From contig CAZJHX010000005.1 in assembly GCA_964545715.1 (NCBI GenBank), positions 1 to 64,000 on the forward strand: a stretch of DNA of 64,000 nt, given 5' to 3'. The position numbers and the translations under genes are program-made. A model generated the notes under the pieces. The model saw only the letters and a list, made by a program, of their open reading frames with translations, did not search any database and was not told the origin of the DNA. This DNA comes from CAZJHX01 sp964545715. Lineage in GTDB: Bacteria; Myxococcota_A; UBA9042; GCA-2863065. Positions 15,965 through 24,335 of this stretch are shown here, piece after piece. Within the stretch, counting starts at the first letter, position 1; each line of letters begins with the position of its first letter.

Positions 15965-17689
15965 CTACTTGTCGTCGCAGCCGTAGCTCATCTGCAGGAC
16001 GCCGCCGGCCAGCGTGTCACAGGTGGCGGGGCAGAGCAGCAGCGTCTTGGGGTCGTCCTTGTTGTCGAAGTACCAGCCGGTGCCGCCGCCGCACGCGTCG
16101 GGTCCGGCGACCTCTGGGACCGGGGTGGAGCTCGCGCCCTTCACGTAGTTCAGCAGGTAGGTCTCGGCGTTCTTGGCCTTTTCGCCGTCGATCTCATAGC
16201 CGCACGCCGACTGAACGCTGTCCACGATGGTCTCGGCCATCTCGCCGAAGATCTTGCTCCAGTCCGTGTCGCATACCGGGAACTTGGCGCCGCCCGTCTC
16301 GTCCGTGAGCTTGAGGTATTCGACGCCGCCCATGGCGCCGCCCAGGCAGCCTACGAACGGGATCTCGCCGAACGCGACGATGCTGTGGAACACGAACGGG
16401 TTGGAGAACCCGGGGTCGTTGGTCTGAGCCGCTTTGTCCTTGAACCACGAGGCGCTCTCGTCGGAGTTGTCGTCGGTGACGGCGATGAAGTTGGTCGTCG
16501 CGCCCTTGCGTAGGAAGTGCTTGTATTTCGGATAGTTCTCGATGATCTTCTCGAGCCCGTCGTTGCTGCCGACCTTGTCGAAGACGTGGAACAGCTTGTC
16601 GGTGTTTGGGTTGTTGCAGTCACCCGAGCCGAGCGGCGGCGGCACGCAGATGTCGTAGCCCTTGGCGATGAGCACAACGTGGTAGTCGATGGCCTGCGCG
16701 CCGATGTACTGGGCAAACGAGTTGACGTTGTCCTGCACCCACTTGGCCTCCTGCTTCATGCTGCCGGAGGTGTCGATGAAGATGACGATATCGGCCATGC
16801 CCGAGATGTATTTGGACTCGACGGAGAGGTTCTCCAGCCCCTCGAAGCACTGGGAGTCGTCCAAGCACAGCTCCAGCCCGAGCTCCGCGACGTTTGTGGT
16901 CTTGCCCTCTTCCACGGTGATGTCGTAGCTGAGCACCGCGCCGGCGTTGGATACGGAGACCTTCCACGAGCCGACATCGACGTTGGTGAACAGGTAGTTG
17001 CCGTCCGCGTCGGTGAACGCCTCGATCTCGATGAGGTTGCCGTCGCAGTCCGGTCCCTGCGCGCTGACCTTGGTGCCGGCCTCCAGCGGGCTGCCGTCTT
17101 CGTGGCAGACGTGGCCCCAGATGCTGCCGCTGGGGCAGGGCTTGACGACCTGGAAGCACTCTTTATGACCGACGCCCGTGACGTCCGACAGCATGCCGTC
17201 GTTGACCTGGACGTTGTAGGACTTGCTCCAGTCCGCCTTCTCGACGTGCACCGTCTGCAGGCCGTTCGGGACGCCCTGCAGGGTGTAGTAGCCGTTGTTG
17301 TCGCTGATCGTCTCGCGCAGGGTCAGCGTGCCCTCGCAGTCCTCGGCCTCGACCCAGACGCTGGCTCCGTTGACGTACATCTGCTCGTCTTTGCTGCAGA
17401 TCAGGCCGTAGATCGTGCCGTAGCCGCACCCGTTGTCGGGGTCGGTCCACTGGTTGACGACCGTGTCCTCGCCGCCGCCCGTGTTGCCCACAGCCGTCTG
17501 GCCGGAGCCCTGGCCGGTCGAGCCGTCCTCGCCCGAGTCGCCGCCTTCGAAGCCGAAGCCGGTCGCACTACCACCGCCTGATCCATTTCCGCCGCCTGCC
17601 TTGGGGAGCCCTCCACCGCCGGGGTCAGCCCCGCAGGAGAGCAAAAGACACAGCACAGCCACCCGCACCAGATTCAACAACCGCAACAT
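15965..17689 (-). CDS. von Willebrand factor A domain lipoprotein with carboxypeptidase-regulatory-like domains
   Basis: 574 aa. ATG at 17689 has GGAGG about 10 nt upstream and gives a lipoprotein signal (MLRLLNLVRVAVLCLLLSC). A Gly/Ser/Thr-rich linker (to ~85) is followed by two carboxypeptidase-regulatory-like beta-sandwich domains, about 90-170 (starts IYGLICSKD; NGYYTLQGVP) and 180-260 (starts IWGHVCHEDG; NYLFTNVDVG). Residues ~300-480 form a VWA domain with a MIDAS motif in I-V-I-F-I-D-T-S-G-S-M and a later T-D-D-N-S-D. The remaining C-terminal ~95 residues contain several Cys. VWA lipoproteins bind metal-dependent protein ligands on the cell surface; the ligand is unknown. It lies about 90 bp downstream of the MauG-like gene on the same strand. 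Confidence 0.85.
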   Translation of the reverse strand: MLRLLNLVRVAVLCLLLSCGADPGGGGLPKAGGGNGSGGGSATGFGFEGGDSGEDGSTGQGSGQTAVGNTGGGEDTVVNQWTDPDNGCGYGTIYGLICSKDEQMYVNGASVWVEAEDCEGTLTLRETISDNNGYYTLQGVPNGLQTVHVEKADWSKSYNVQVNDGMLSDVTGVGHKECFQVVKPCPSGSIWGHVCHEDGSPLEAGTKVSAQGPDCDGNLIEIEAFTDADGNYLFTNVDVGSWKVSVSNAGAVLSYDITVEEGKTTNVAELGLELCLDDSQCFEGLENLSVESKYISGMADIVIFIDTSGSMKQEAKWVQDNVNSFAQYIGAQAIDYHVVLIAKGYDICVPPPLGSGDCNNPNTDKLFHVFDKVGSNDGLEKIIENYPKYKHFLRKGATTNFIAVTDDNSDESASWFKDKAAQTNDPGFSNPFVFHSIVAFGEIPFVGCLGGAMGGVEYLKLTDETGGAKFPVCDTDWSKIFGEMAETIVDSVQSACGYEIDGEKAKNAETYLLNYVKGASSTPVPEVAGPDACGGGTGWYFDNKDDPKTLLLCPATCDTLAGGVLQMSYGCDDK

Positions 17690-17779
17690 CAACAACAACC
17701 TCCGCTCTGGCGGGCGCGACGCTAGCACGACGGCCCACAAATTACGAGCGTTCGGTTTTGAGCGGGCTGCTGTTTTCGA

Positions 17780-20323
17780 CTAGAGGGTGAGCAGGTACGC
17801 GATCAGGTCGGACTTTTGTTCGGCGCTGAGCGCCAGGACGTACCCCATCGTGCCGGCCGTCTGGTTCAAGACGTCTTCCAGCGTGTTGGCGCTGCCGTCG
17901 TGCAGATACGGCGCGCTGTACCACAGCCCTTTGAGTGAGGGCGTGTTGAAGTCCGGGGTGATCTCCTTCTTGAAGGAGAAGATGTTGGACAGGTCCTCTT
18001 CGTCGGAGAGCGTGCCGACGTTGTAGTTCTTGCCGTCGGTGCCGCCGCCGACGTGGCAGCCGCCGCAGCCCACCATCGGGTCGTAGAACAACAGCAGCCC
18101 GTTCGCCTGCTCTACCGTGAGGCCTTCGGGATCGTTGTGGGGGTTGGGCGGCAGCTGCAGCTCGGACTCGATAAAGGCGGCCAGCGCCTCCAGCTCCGGC
18201 TCGCTGAGCCCTTCGCCCTTCATGCGCTCGATGGTGTTCTGCATGTTGTCTACCAGAGACTCCTCGTCGCCCTTCCAGTTAAACGGGCCGGTGCCCTTCA
18301 CGCGGCTGGCCAGCATCGGGGTCTGACGCAGCCCTTCGGGGATCACCCAGGTGAGCTTGTCCTCCGTCCCTTCGAAGTGGCAGGTGGCGCACGCGAACTC
18401 GCCCTTGGCGGTGATGGCGTTGTTGCGCGCGAACGTGAAGGTGCGGCGGCCCAGCTTGAGCGTCGAGGACAGCGGATCGACGCCGAATTTGACCACGCTG
18501 CCATGGGTGAGCGCGATGGGATCGGTGTAGTCGGCCAGGGGCCCGGACTCCGCCTGGTTGAACACGTTGCCCTCGGGGATTGTCGTCGCCTGGGGCATGG
18601 AGAGCAGCGGTGTCAGCTTGATGCGACTGATCGTGAAGTCGTGGGCGTTGAGCACATAGGCCCAGACGCCGTCCCCGCTGAAGGCGATAGCCTTGGGGGC
18701 CTTGCCGACCTTGATCTCCGCCAGGGGCGCTCGCATCGGGTCCGCCGCCAGCGACGTGAACGCGACCACGTTGTCGGTGCCCTGGCCCACGACAAACAGC
18801 AGGCTCCACGTCGGGTGGTGGTTCACGTCTGTGGGCTGATCGATGATGTCGGTCATCGGCTCGCCGGTGGTCGGATCCGCCACCGGCAAGCTGCCGGCTG
18901 TGATCTTCGCGTCCCAGGAGAACGTCGTGACCGCGGCACGAACAGCGCGCTCCAGCTCAGGCGGGCCCGGGATGCCCGGCTTCTTTTTGCTGCCGCCGTA
19001 GCCGCCGCCACCGCCACCGAGCGCCTTGCCGAACGCGACGTCCATCTTGTCGCCGGGCGTCGCAAGTGTGTGAGCGACGTACGGCTTGCCAAGCGCCGGG
19101 TGCAGGGTCACGGCCAGCGCGCGCGTCGGGGTGCCTGCCTGCAGATTGAGGCTCGTCGTCGCAGGCGTCTCCGTGCGCAGCTTCAACTCGATGGTGCCCG
19201 TGCTTTTGCCGTATGTCTGATGAGCCGGCCCGAATTGGGCTGCGACCACCACGTCTGTCGATGACTTGGCGGCGAGTCCGCGTGGGCGATTGGGCACGGT
19301 CCACTCGTACATCTTGACGAGCTTGCCCGGCTCCAAGGCCACGACGCGGTCTTCACCGGAGACCGACACGAACAGGGTGTCGCCCAGGGGCGAGAGCGCG
19401 ATGCCGAAGGGCTCGACGCCGACGATGGCGGCTTCCTTGACCTCGCTCTTGTCGGGCGCGATGGAGACGACGCTGGAGGCGTGTCGCAGCGTGACGTAGG
19501 CCGTTCCGTCGGGGCCGACGACGACCTGCTCAGGTCGCGCGCCGACCTCGATAATGCGCTTGATTGCGCCGGTGTGCCGGTTGATGACGACGACCTGGTC
19601 GTGCTCTGTGGCCGCGACGAAGATCTCGTCGGCATGCACGGCGAGCGAGCGGCCGCTGGTCCACGGCTGGTACGGCATATCCTCCTGGCCGAAGTCCGGC
19701 GACGTCAGCTCGATCGGGCGCTGTGGCAGGATGCTCTCGTACGCTGGTAGCTCGACCTCGGGCCAGGGCTTTTGCGGAGGCCAGCCGGTCCATCCGTTGC
19801 CGGGCTCGACCGCGGGTGGCTCGTCGCTGGGCTCGGGCTGTGGCTCGTCCGCCGGCTCAGGCTCAGGCTCGGGCTCGTCCGCCGGCTCGGGCTCGGGCTC
19901 GGGCTCGTCGCCGGGGTCGGGTTGTGGGTCGTCGACGGGCTCGGGCTCGTCGGCCGGCTCCGGATCGTCCGCGGGGGCCGGCTCGTCGGCGGGCTCCGGG
20001 AGCGGGTCCACGCCTGGATCGGGTTCGGGCTCCCCGGGCTCAGGGTCCTCGGGGTCGGTGGGCGGGTCGTCTTCAGGCTGATCTGTGGCAGCTTGCGGGC
20101 GATCATCCAGCGGACGGTCGTGGGCGGGGCGGGTGTCGACTGCTGTAGGGCCGTGGATACCGGCGGGATCCGCCGTGGTCGGGCTCGGATCGGCGACCGC
20201 TTCCAGGTTGTTGTTCGGGGTGATCGTCCTGGTTGGGTCGGCATCGTTGCCCGTCCCGCACCCGACGGTGAATGTTGCTGCGAGAGCATAGAGAACCCCC
20301 GCAACCACACGACTGCTCGTCAT
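17780..20323 (-). CDS. beta-propeller plus MauG-like dihaem cytochrome c peroxidase-family lipoprotein
   Basis: 847 aa. ATG at 20323 follows GGGAG; lipobox in L-A-A-T-F-T-V-G-C. Residues ~60-195 are a Pro/Glu/Asp low-complexity stalk. Residues ~215-600 read as a YVTN/SMP-type beta-propeller (strands such as IFVAATEHDQVVVINRHTG and AYVTLRHASSVVSI). From about 610 there is a MauG/cytochrome c peroxidase-like part with two haem c motifs, C645-A-T-C-H649 and C753-G-G-C-H757, and the expected K-x-F-x-x-P-x-L-K/R-type text around F-N-T-P-S-L-K-G-L-W-Y-S-A-P-Y-L-H-D-G. MauG-family enzymes perform haem-dependent oxidation of protein side chains or peroxide reduction; here the substrate is unknown. 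It shares a 165-bp upstream region with the divergent molybdenum-hydroxylase operon. Confidence 0.85.
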   Translation of the reverse strand: MTSSRVVAGVLYALAATFTVGCGTGNDADPTRTITPNNNLEAVADPSPTTADPAGIHGPTAVDTRPAHDRPLDDRPQAATDQPEDDPPTDPEDPEPGEPEPDPGVDPLPEPADEPAPADDPEPADEPEPVDDPQPDPGDEPEPEPEPADEPEPEPEPADEPQPEPSDEPPAVEPGNGWTGWPPQKPWPEVELPAYESILPQRPIELTSPDFGQEDMPYQPWTSGRSLAVHADEIFVAATEHDQVVVINRHTGAIKRIIEVGARPEQVVVGPDGTAYVTLRHASSVVSIAPDKSEVKEAAIVGVEPFGIALSPLGDTLFVSVSGEDRVVALEPGKLVKMYEWTVPNRPRGLAAKSSTDVVVAAQFGPAHQTYGKSTGTIELKLRTETPATTSLNLQAGTPTRALAVTLHPALGKPYVAHTLATPGDKMDVAFGKALGGGGGGYGGSKKKPGIPGPPELERAVRAAVTTFSWDAKITAGSLPVADPTTGEPMTDIIDQPTDVNHHPTWSLLFVVGQGTDNVVAFTSLAADPMRAPLAEIKVGKAPKAIAFSGDGVWAYVLNAHDFTISRIKLTPLLSMPQATTIPEGNVFNQAESGPLADYTDPIALTHGSVVKFGVDPLSSTLKLGRRTFTFARNNAITAKGEFACATCHFEGTEDKLTWVIPEGLRQTPMLASRVKGTGPFNWKGDEESLVDNMQNTIERMKGEGLSEPELEALAAFIESELQLPPNPHNDPEGLTVEQANGLLLFYDPMVGCGGCHVGGGTDGKNYNVGTLSDEEDLSNIFSFKKEITPDFNTPSLKGLWYSAPYLHDGSANTLEDVLNQTAGTMGYVLALSAEQKSDLIAYLLTL
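19800..20050 (-). repeat. Pro/Glu/Asp-coding low-complexity repeat
   Basis: Degenerate short repeats of GGCTCG/GGCTCC type encode the stalk (D-E-P-E-P-E-P-A-D-E-P and similar) between the lipid anchor and propeller of the MauG-like protein. Such tracts commonly vary in length among strains. Confidence 0.7.
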
Positions 20324-20488
20324 GGTTTCTCCCTCATCAGAAGTTGCAGGTAGGTCTTCCGGCGCCAACTATACCTGAGCCCGGGAGCCGAGATCGAACA
20401 TCTGTTTGAAAAATGCGGCGCAGTCATTCGGTTTGGCCGAACAATCAAGGCTTGACCACGGTGCACTTGGTGAATGACACTGCGCTCG

Positions 20489-21010
20489 ATGAGCGAGTCC
20501 CGATGGAAGACGCGGCAGGTGTCGCTGTGCAAACTGACGCTGAACGGAGACCCCGTGGAGGTCGCGGTGCCGGCGCACTGGACCCTGCTGGAGATGATCC
20601 GCTACGTCGTGGGTCTCACCGGGTCCAAGCAGGGCTGCGACAAGGGCGACTGCGGCGCCTGCACCGTGCGCGTGGACGGCGACAACGTGCTCAGCTGCAT
20701 CACTCTGGCCCTGGAGGCGCAAGGTCGGGATGTTCAGACCGTCGAGGGGCTGTCCGTCGGGGGGGAGCCGCACCCGCTGCAGGACGCGTTCGACCTCTGC
20801 GGTGCGGCCCAGTGTGGGTTCTGTACGCCCGGGATGTTGATGAGCGCGGCTGCGTTCCTGGACGCTGAGCTGGACTGCGCCACGCCCGATGTCAGCCGGC
20901 AGCGAATCGCCGCAGCTTTGGGCGGCAACCTGTGCCGGTGCACGGGCTATACAAAGATTCTGGACGCGGTGGAGCACGCCTGGGCGGTGATGGCCGAGGG
21001 CGCGCGATGA
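20489..21010 (+). CDS. 2Fe-2S subunit of a xanthine oxidase-family molybdenum hydroxylase (4-hydroxybenzoyl-CoA reductase gamma-like)
   Basis: 173 aa from ATG 20489; an upstream in-frame start at 20474 is possible. The plant-type 2Fe-2S motif G-C-D-K-G-D-C-G-A-C followed by V-L-S-C lies at about residues 45-75, and the second, helical 2Fe-2S domain has G-A-A-Q-C-G-F-C-T-P-G and G-G-N-L-C-R-C-T-G-Y. This is the standard small subunit that relays electrons between the Mo site and the FAD/4Fe-4S subunit. It is the first gene of a four-gene operon, and its stop overlaps the start of the large subunit (ATGA). Confidence 0.9.
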   Translation: MSESRWKTRQVSLCKLTLNGDPVEVAVPAHWTLLEMIRYVVGLTGSKQGCDKGDCGACTVRVDGDNVLSCITLALEAQGRDVQTVEGLSVGGEPHPLQDAFDLCGAAQCGFCTPGMLMSAAAFLDAELDCATPDVSRQRIAAALGGNLCRCTGYTKILDAVEHAWAVMAEGAR

Positions 21011-23361
21011 GCAGCGGCGAGACCGGCAAGCGGGTCATCGGCAAGGCCCATCGCAAGATCGACGCGATGGACCGGATGACCGGGCTGTCCCAGTACACCG
21101 ACGACATCACGCTGCCGAGGATGCTGCATTGCAAGATCCTCCGGTCGCCGCATCCTCACGCACGGATCGTGCGCATCGACACGTCGCAAGCCGAGGCGCT
21201 GGACGGCGTGGCCGGGGTCGTGACCGGGCGTGACATGCCGACGCCGTACGGCATCATCCCGTGGACCCCGGACGAGCATGCGCTGGCGCTGGACAAGGTG
21301 CGCTACGTCGGTGACGGCCTGGCCGCGGTCGCGGCGCGTGACGAAGAGACCGCGATGGCAGCGCTGTCGCTGATCGAGGTCGAGTACGAGGTCTTGGAGA
21401 CGCTGGTGGATCCGCGGACGGCGGTCGGCCGCGACGATTTGAAAGTCAACGAGCGCGCCCGGCGCGGCAACGTGTCCAAGCATGTCGGCTTGGAGTTTGG
21501 CGAGGTCGAGGCGCGCTTCGCCGAGGCCGACCTGGTCGTGGAGGGCGACTACTACTTTCACGGGACCACACATACGGCGATCGAGCCGCATTGCGCGATT
21601 GGATATCACGACGCCAAGGACATTCTGACCGTGTGGTCCGCCACCCAGGTCCCCCATTATCTGCACCGTGAGCTGGCGCGGGTGCTGCAGCGGCCGGCGC
21701 ACACGATTCGGGTGGTGCAGCCGCCGCTCGGGGGCGCGTTTGGGGGTAAGAGCGAGCCGTTTGATCTGGAGTTCTGCGTCGCGCTGCTGTCCATTCGGAC
21801 CGGGCGGCCGGTCAAGTGCCTGTACACGCGAGAAGAGGTCTTTTACTCACATCGTGGGCGGCACCCGTTCGACATGCACTACCGGACCGCCTTCAGCAAA
21901 GACGGCGGCATCCTGGGCGTGGATGCCAAAAGCGTACTCGATGGCGGCGCCTACTCCTCGTTTGGTCTGGTCACGGCCTACTACAGCGGGCAGCTTCTGG
22001 CCTCACCGTATCGCTTCGACAGCTATCGCTTCGACTCCACGCGCGTATACACGAACAAGCCGGCGTGCGGCCCCAAGCGGGGACATGGCTCGGTGCAGCC
22101 GCGGTTTGCGCTGGAGGTTCAGCTGGACAAGGCCGCCGATGCGCTGGGGATGGACCCGATCGCGCTGCGCCGCCGGAACTTCATCGGCGAGGACACCCAC
22201 ACCATCAACGAGTTCCGCATCAGCACCAGCGGCTTTATGGAGTGTCTGGAGAAGGTCGAGGCGGCCTCGGGCTGGCTCGAGCGACGTGGGAAGCTGCCGC
22301 TGGGACGCGGGCTCGGCGTGGCGGGCAGCACGTACATCAGCGGCACCAACTACTGCATCTACCCCAGCGAGATGCCGCAGTCCGCTGTGCAGATCTGCCT
22401 GGACCGCTCAGGGCGTGTTCGTGTTTTTGCCGGCGTGTCCGACATCGGCCAGGGCTGCAACACGATGCTGGCGGTTATCGCGGCCGAGGAGCTTGGCGTC
22501 GATCTCGACGATGTGCGGGTGGTCGCGGCGGACACCGACCTGACGCCCGTGGACCTGGGCGCGTACTCGTCGCGGATCACCTTGATGGCGGGCCACGCGT
22601 GCGTGTCGGCCGCGCAGGACCTGGCGGACAAGGTGAAGGGCGCTGTCGCCGCCAGGTGGGAGTGCTCCAAGAAGCAGGTGACGCTGGCCGACCGGCGGGC
22701 GCTCCGGCTGGACGATCCCGAGCAGCACATGACGATCGCGGAGGCGTTTCAGCTGGCGGAGGCGTCCTGCGGGACGCTGGGCAGCGTGGGGTCCTACGAC
22801 ACGCCGAAGACCGACGTGCACGGCGAGTATCGGGGCGCGACGATCGGCGCTTCACCGGCCTACTCGTATACGGCGCACGTGGCAGAGGTCGAGGTCGACG
22901 TGGAGACGGGCGAGGTGACCGTGCACAAGATGTGGGCCGCGCACGATTGCGGGCGCGCGCTGTCGCCGGTGCTGGTGGAGGGGCAGATCGAGGGCTCGGT
23001 CTACATGGGCGCCGCGGAGGCGGTCATGGAGCACCACCACGTCATGCCGTCGGGGCTCGATCCTGCTGGAGGGCGACGCAGCCCCGGACCTGGCAAAGAG
23101 GGTCTGCTGGCCAACACGTCGCTGCTGGACTACCGCATTCCGACAGCGCTCGACACGCCGGACATCCAGGCGCTGATCGTGCAGCATCCGGACCCGAACG
23201 GCCCCTACGGCGCCCGCGAGGCCGGCGAGGGACCGCTGCACCCGTCGATTCCAGCCATCGCCAACGCCATCTATGACGCGGTCGGCGTTCGGATAGACCG
23301 GCTGCCGATCACACCGGAGAAGGTGCTGGCCGGACTGCGCGAGAAGGGGCTGGAATGCTGA
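21007..23361 (+). CDS. molybdopterin-binding large subunit, 4-hydroxybenzoyl-CoA reductase alpha-like
   Basis: 784 aa from ATG 21007, overlapping the previous stop. The xanthine oxidase-family a/b hammerhead domain (YTDDITLPRMLHCKILRSPH) is followed by the Mo-cofactor-binding part: Q-P-P-L-G-G-A-F-G-G-K, then K-R-G-H-G-S-V-Q-P-R-F-A-L-E, then D-I-G-Q-G-C-N-T, and near the end G-A-R-E-A-G-E-G-P, which carries the catalytic Glu of this family. The R-G-H-G-x-V-x-x-R-F-A text is closer to hydroxybenzoyl-CoA reductases than to xanthine dehydrogenases (usually R-G-F-G). The substrate is probably a CoA thioester or N-heterocycle/aromatic compound; this is inferred from the subunit set, not shown. 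Confidence 0.85.
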   Translation: MSSGETGKRVIGKAHRKIDAMDRMTGLSQYTDDITLPRMLHCKILRSPHPHARIVRIDTSQAEALDGVAGVVTGRDMPTPYGIIPWTPDEHALALDKVRYVGDGLAAVAARDEETAMAALSLIEVEYEVLETLVDPRTAVGRDDLKVNERARRGNVSKHVGLEFGEVEARFAEADLVVEGDYYFHGTTHTAIEPHCAIGYHDAKDILTVWSATQVPHYLHRELARVLQRPAHTIRVVQPPLGGAFGGKSEPFDLEFCVALLSIRTGRPVKCLYTREEVFYSHRGRHPFDMHYRTAFSKDGGILGVDAKSVLDGGAYSSFGLVTAYYSGQLLASPYRFDSYRFDSTRVYTNKPACGPKRGHGSVQPRFALEVQLDKAADALGMDPIALRRRNFIGEDTHTINEFRISTSGFMECLEKVEAASGWLERRGKLPLGRGLGVAGSTYISGTNYCIYPSEMPQSAVQICLDRSGRVRVFAGVSDIGQGCNTMLAVIAAEELGVDLDDVRVVAADTDLTPVDLGAYSSRITLMAGHACVSAAQDLADKVKGAVAARWECSKKQVTLADRRALRLDDPEQHMTIAEAFQLAEASCGTLGSVGSYDTPKTDVHGEYRGATIGASPAYSYTAHVAEVEVDVETGEVTVHKMWAAHDCGRALSPVLVEGQIEGSVYMGAAEAVMEHHHVMPSGLDPAGGRRSPGPGKEGLLANTSLLDYRIPTALDTPDIQALIVQHPDPNGPYGAREAGEGPLHPSIPAIANAIYDAVGVRIDRLPITPEKVLAGLREKGLEC

Positions 23362-24335
23362 GGCTCAGACCGCTGGAGCTGCTGCAGCCGCCGACGGTGG
23401 CTGAGGCCGTCGCGCTGATGGCTGAGCACGGGGACCGCGCACGTTTGATCTCGGGCGGGACCGATTTGATGCCCAACTTGAAGTTGGCGCAGGTCGACGC
23501 GGAGGTGCTGGTCTCTTTGCGCGGCATCGAGTCGCTGCGCAGCATCACGCGGTCCGGGGACAGCCTGACGATCGGGGCGCGGGCGCGCCTGGTCGAGATC
23601 GCCGAGAGCCCGGTGGTGCAGGCGGCGGCGCCGGTCTTGTCGTACGCGGTGGGACGCATCGCGTCTCCGCAGATTCGGAACATGGGCACGATGGGCGGCA
23701 ACATCTGCCTGGATACGCGCTGTCGCTATATCAATCAGAGCGAGCTGTTTCGAGAGGCGCTGGGCGGGTGCTTGAAGTCGCACGGCACCGAGTGTCACGT
23801 AGTGCCGGGCGGGCAGGGCTGTGTGGCGGCGCTGTCCAGCGATGCGGCGCCCGTGTTGATCGCGCTGGGTGCGGAGGTGGAGATCGTCGGCGCGGACGGC
23901 GAGCGGATGCTGCCCATGTCCGGTTTTTACAACACGGACGGGCTGGCCAATACGAACCTGCGGCCGGGCGAGGTCGTGACGTCGATTAAAGTGCCGGTGC
24001 CGGGTCCGGCGGTGCGCCTGGCGTATCGCAAATGGGCGGTGCGGCAGAGCATCGACTTTCCGCTGGTGTCCGTCGCTGTGCGCGTGGAGACCGAGTCCGC
24101 CGACAGCGACGTGCTGGTGGATGGGCTGGCGGTGGTCGGCGTGCTGGGGCCCAAGCCCAAGAAGGTGCCGCTGAAGTCGCTGGCGGGCGGTCGCCTGGGC
24201 GACGCGCTGGCGCGTCAGATCGGTGCGCTGGTCCGACGCAAGTGCCGGCCGCTGCCCAACGTTCCGTATGATGCTGAGTATCGGCGTGATCGCCTCGCAG
24301 TCGAGGCAAGGCGCGCCATCCTGGAGGTGTGTTGA
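23355..24335 (+). CDS. FAD-binding medium subunit with extra 4Fe-4S loop, 4-hydroxybenzoyl-CoA reductase beta-like
   Basis: 326 aa. The FAD-binding (PCMH-like) region has L-I-S-G-G-T-D-L-M-P-N and I-R-N-M-G-T-M-G-G-N-I-C-L-D. Between about 119 and 160 an insertion carries four cysteines, C123, C139, C147 and C156, in T-R-C-R-Y-I-N-Q-S-E, G-G-C-L, T-E-C-H-V and Q-G-C-V. Their spacing is the same as that reported for the 4Fe-4S cluster of Thauera HcrB (Cys 122/138/146/155). Xanthine dehydrogenases lack this insertion. The family runs the low-potential, reductive direction with ferredoxin as donor. The gene overlaps the large subunit gene by 7 bp. Confidence 0.88.
   Translation: MLRLRPLELLQPPTVAEAVALMAEHGDRARLISGGTDLMPNLKLAQVDAEVLVSLRGIESLRSITRSGDSLTIGARARLVEIAESPVVQAAAPVLSYAVGRIASPQIRNMGTMGGNICLDTRCRYINQSELFREALGGCLKSHGTECHVVPGGQGCVAALSSDAAPVLIALGAEVEIVGADGERMLPMSGFYNTDGLANTNLRPGEVVTSIKVPVPGPAVRLAYRKWAVRQSIDFPLVSVAVRVETESADSDVLVDGLAVVGVLGPKPKKVPLKSLAGGRLGDALARQIGALVRRKCRPLPNVPYDAEYRRDRLAVEARRAILEVC

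Noticed and set aside
20427..20441. TTCGG-N5-CCGAA dyad upstream of the molybdenum-hydroxylase operon as an operator
   Set aside because: Only 5-bp arms; this is expected by chance in GC-rich DNA and no regulator gene is adjacent.
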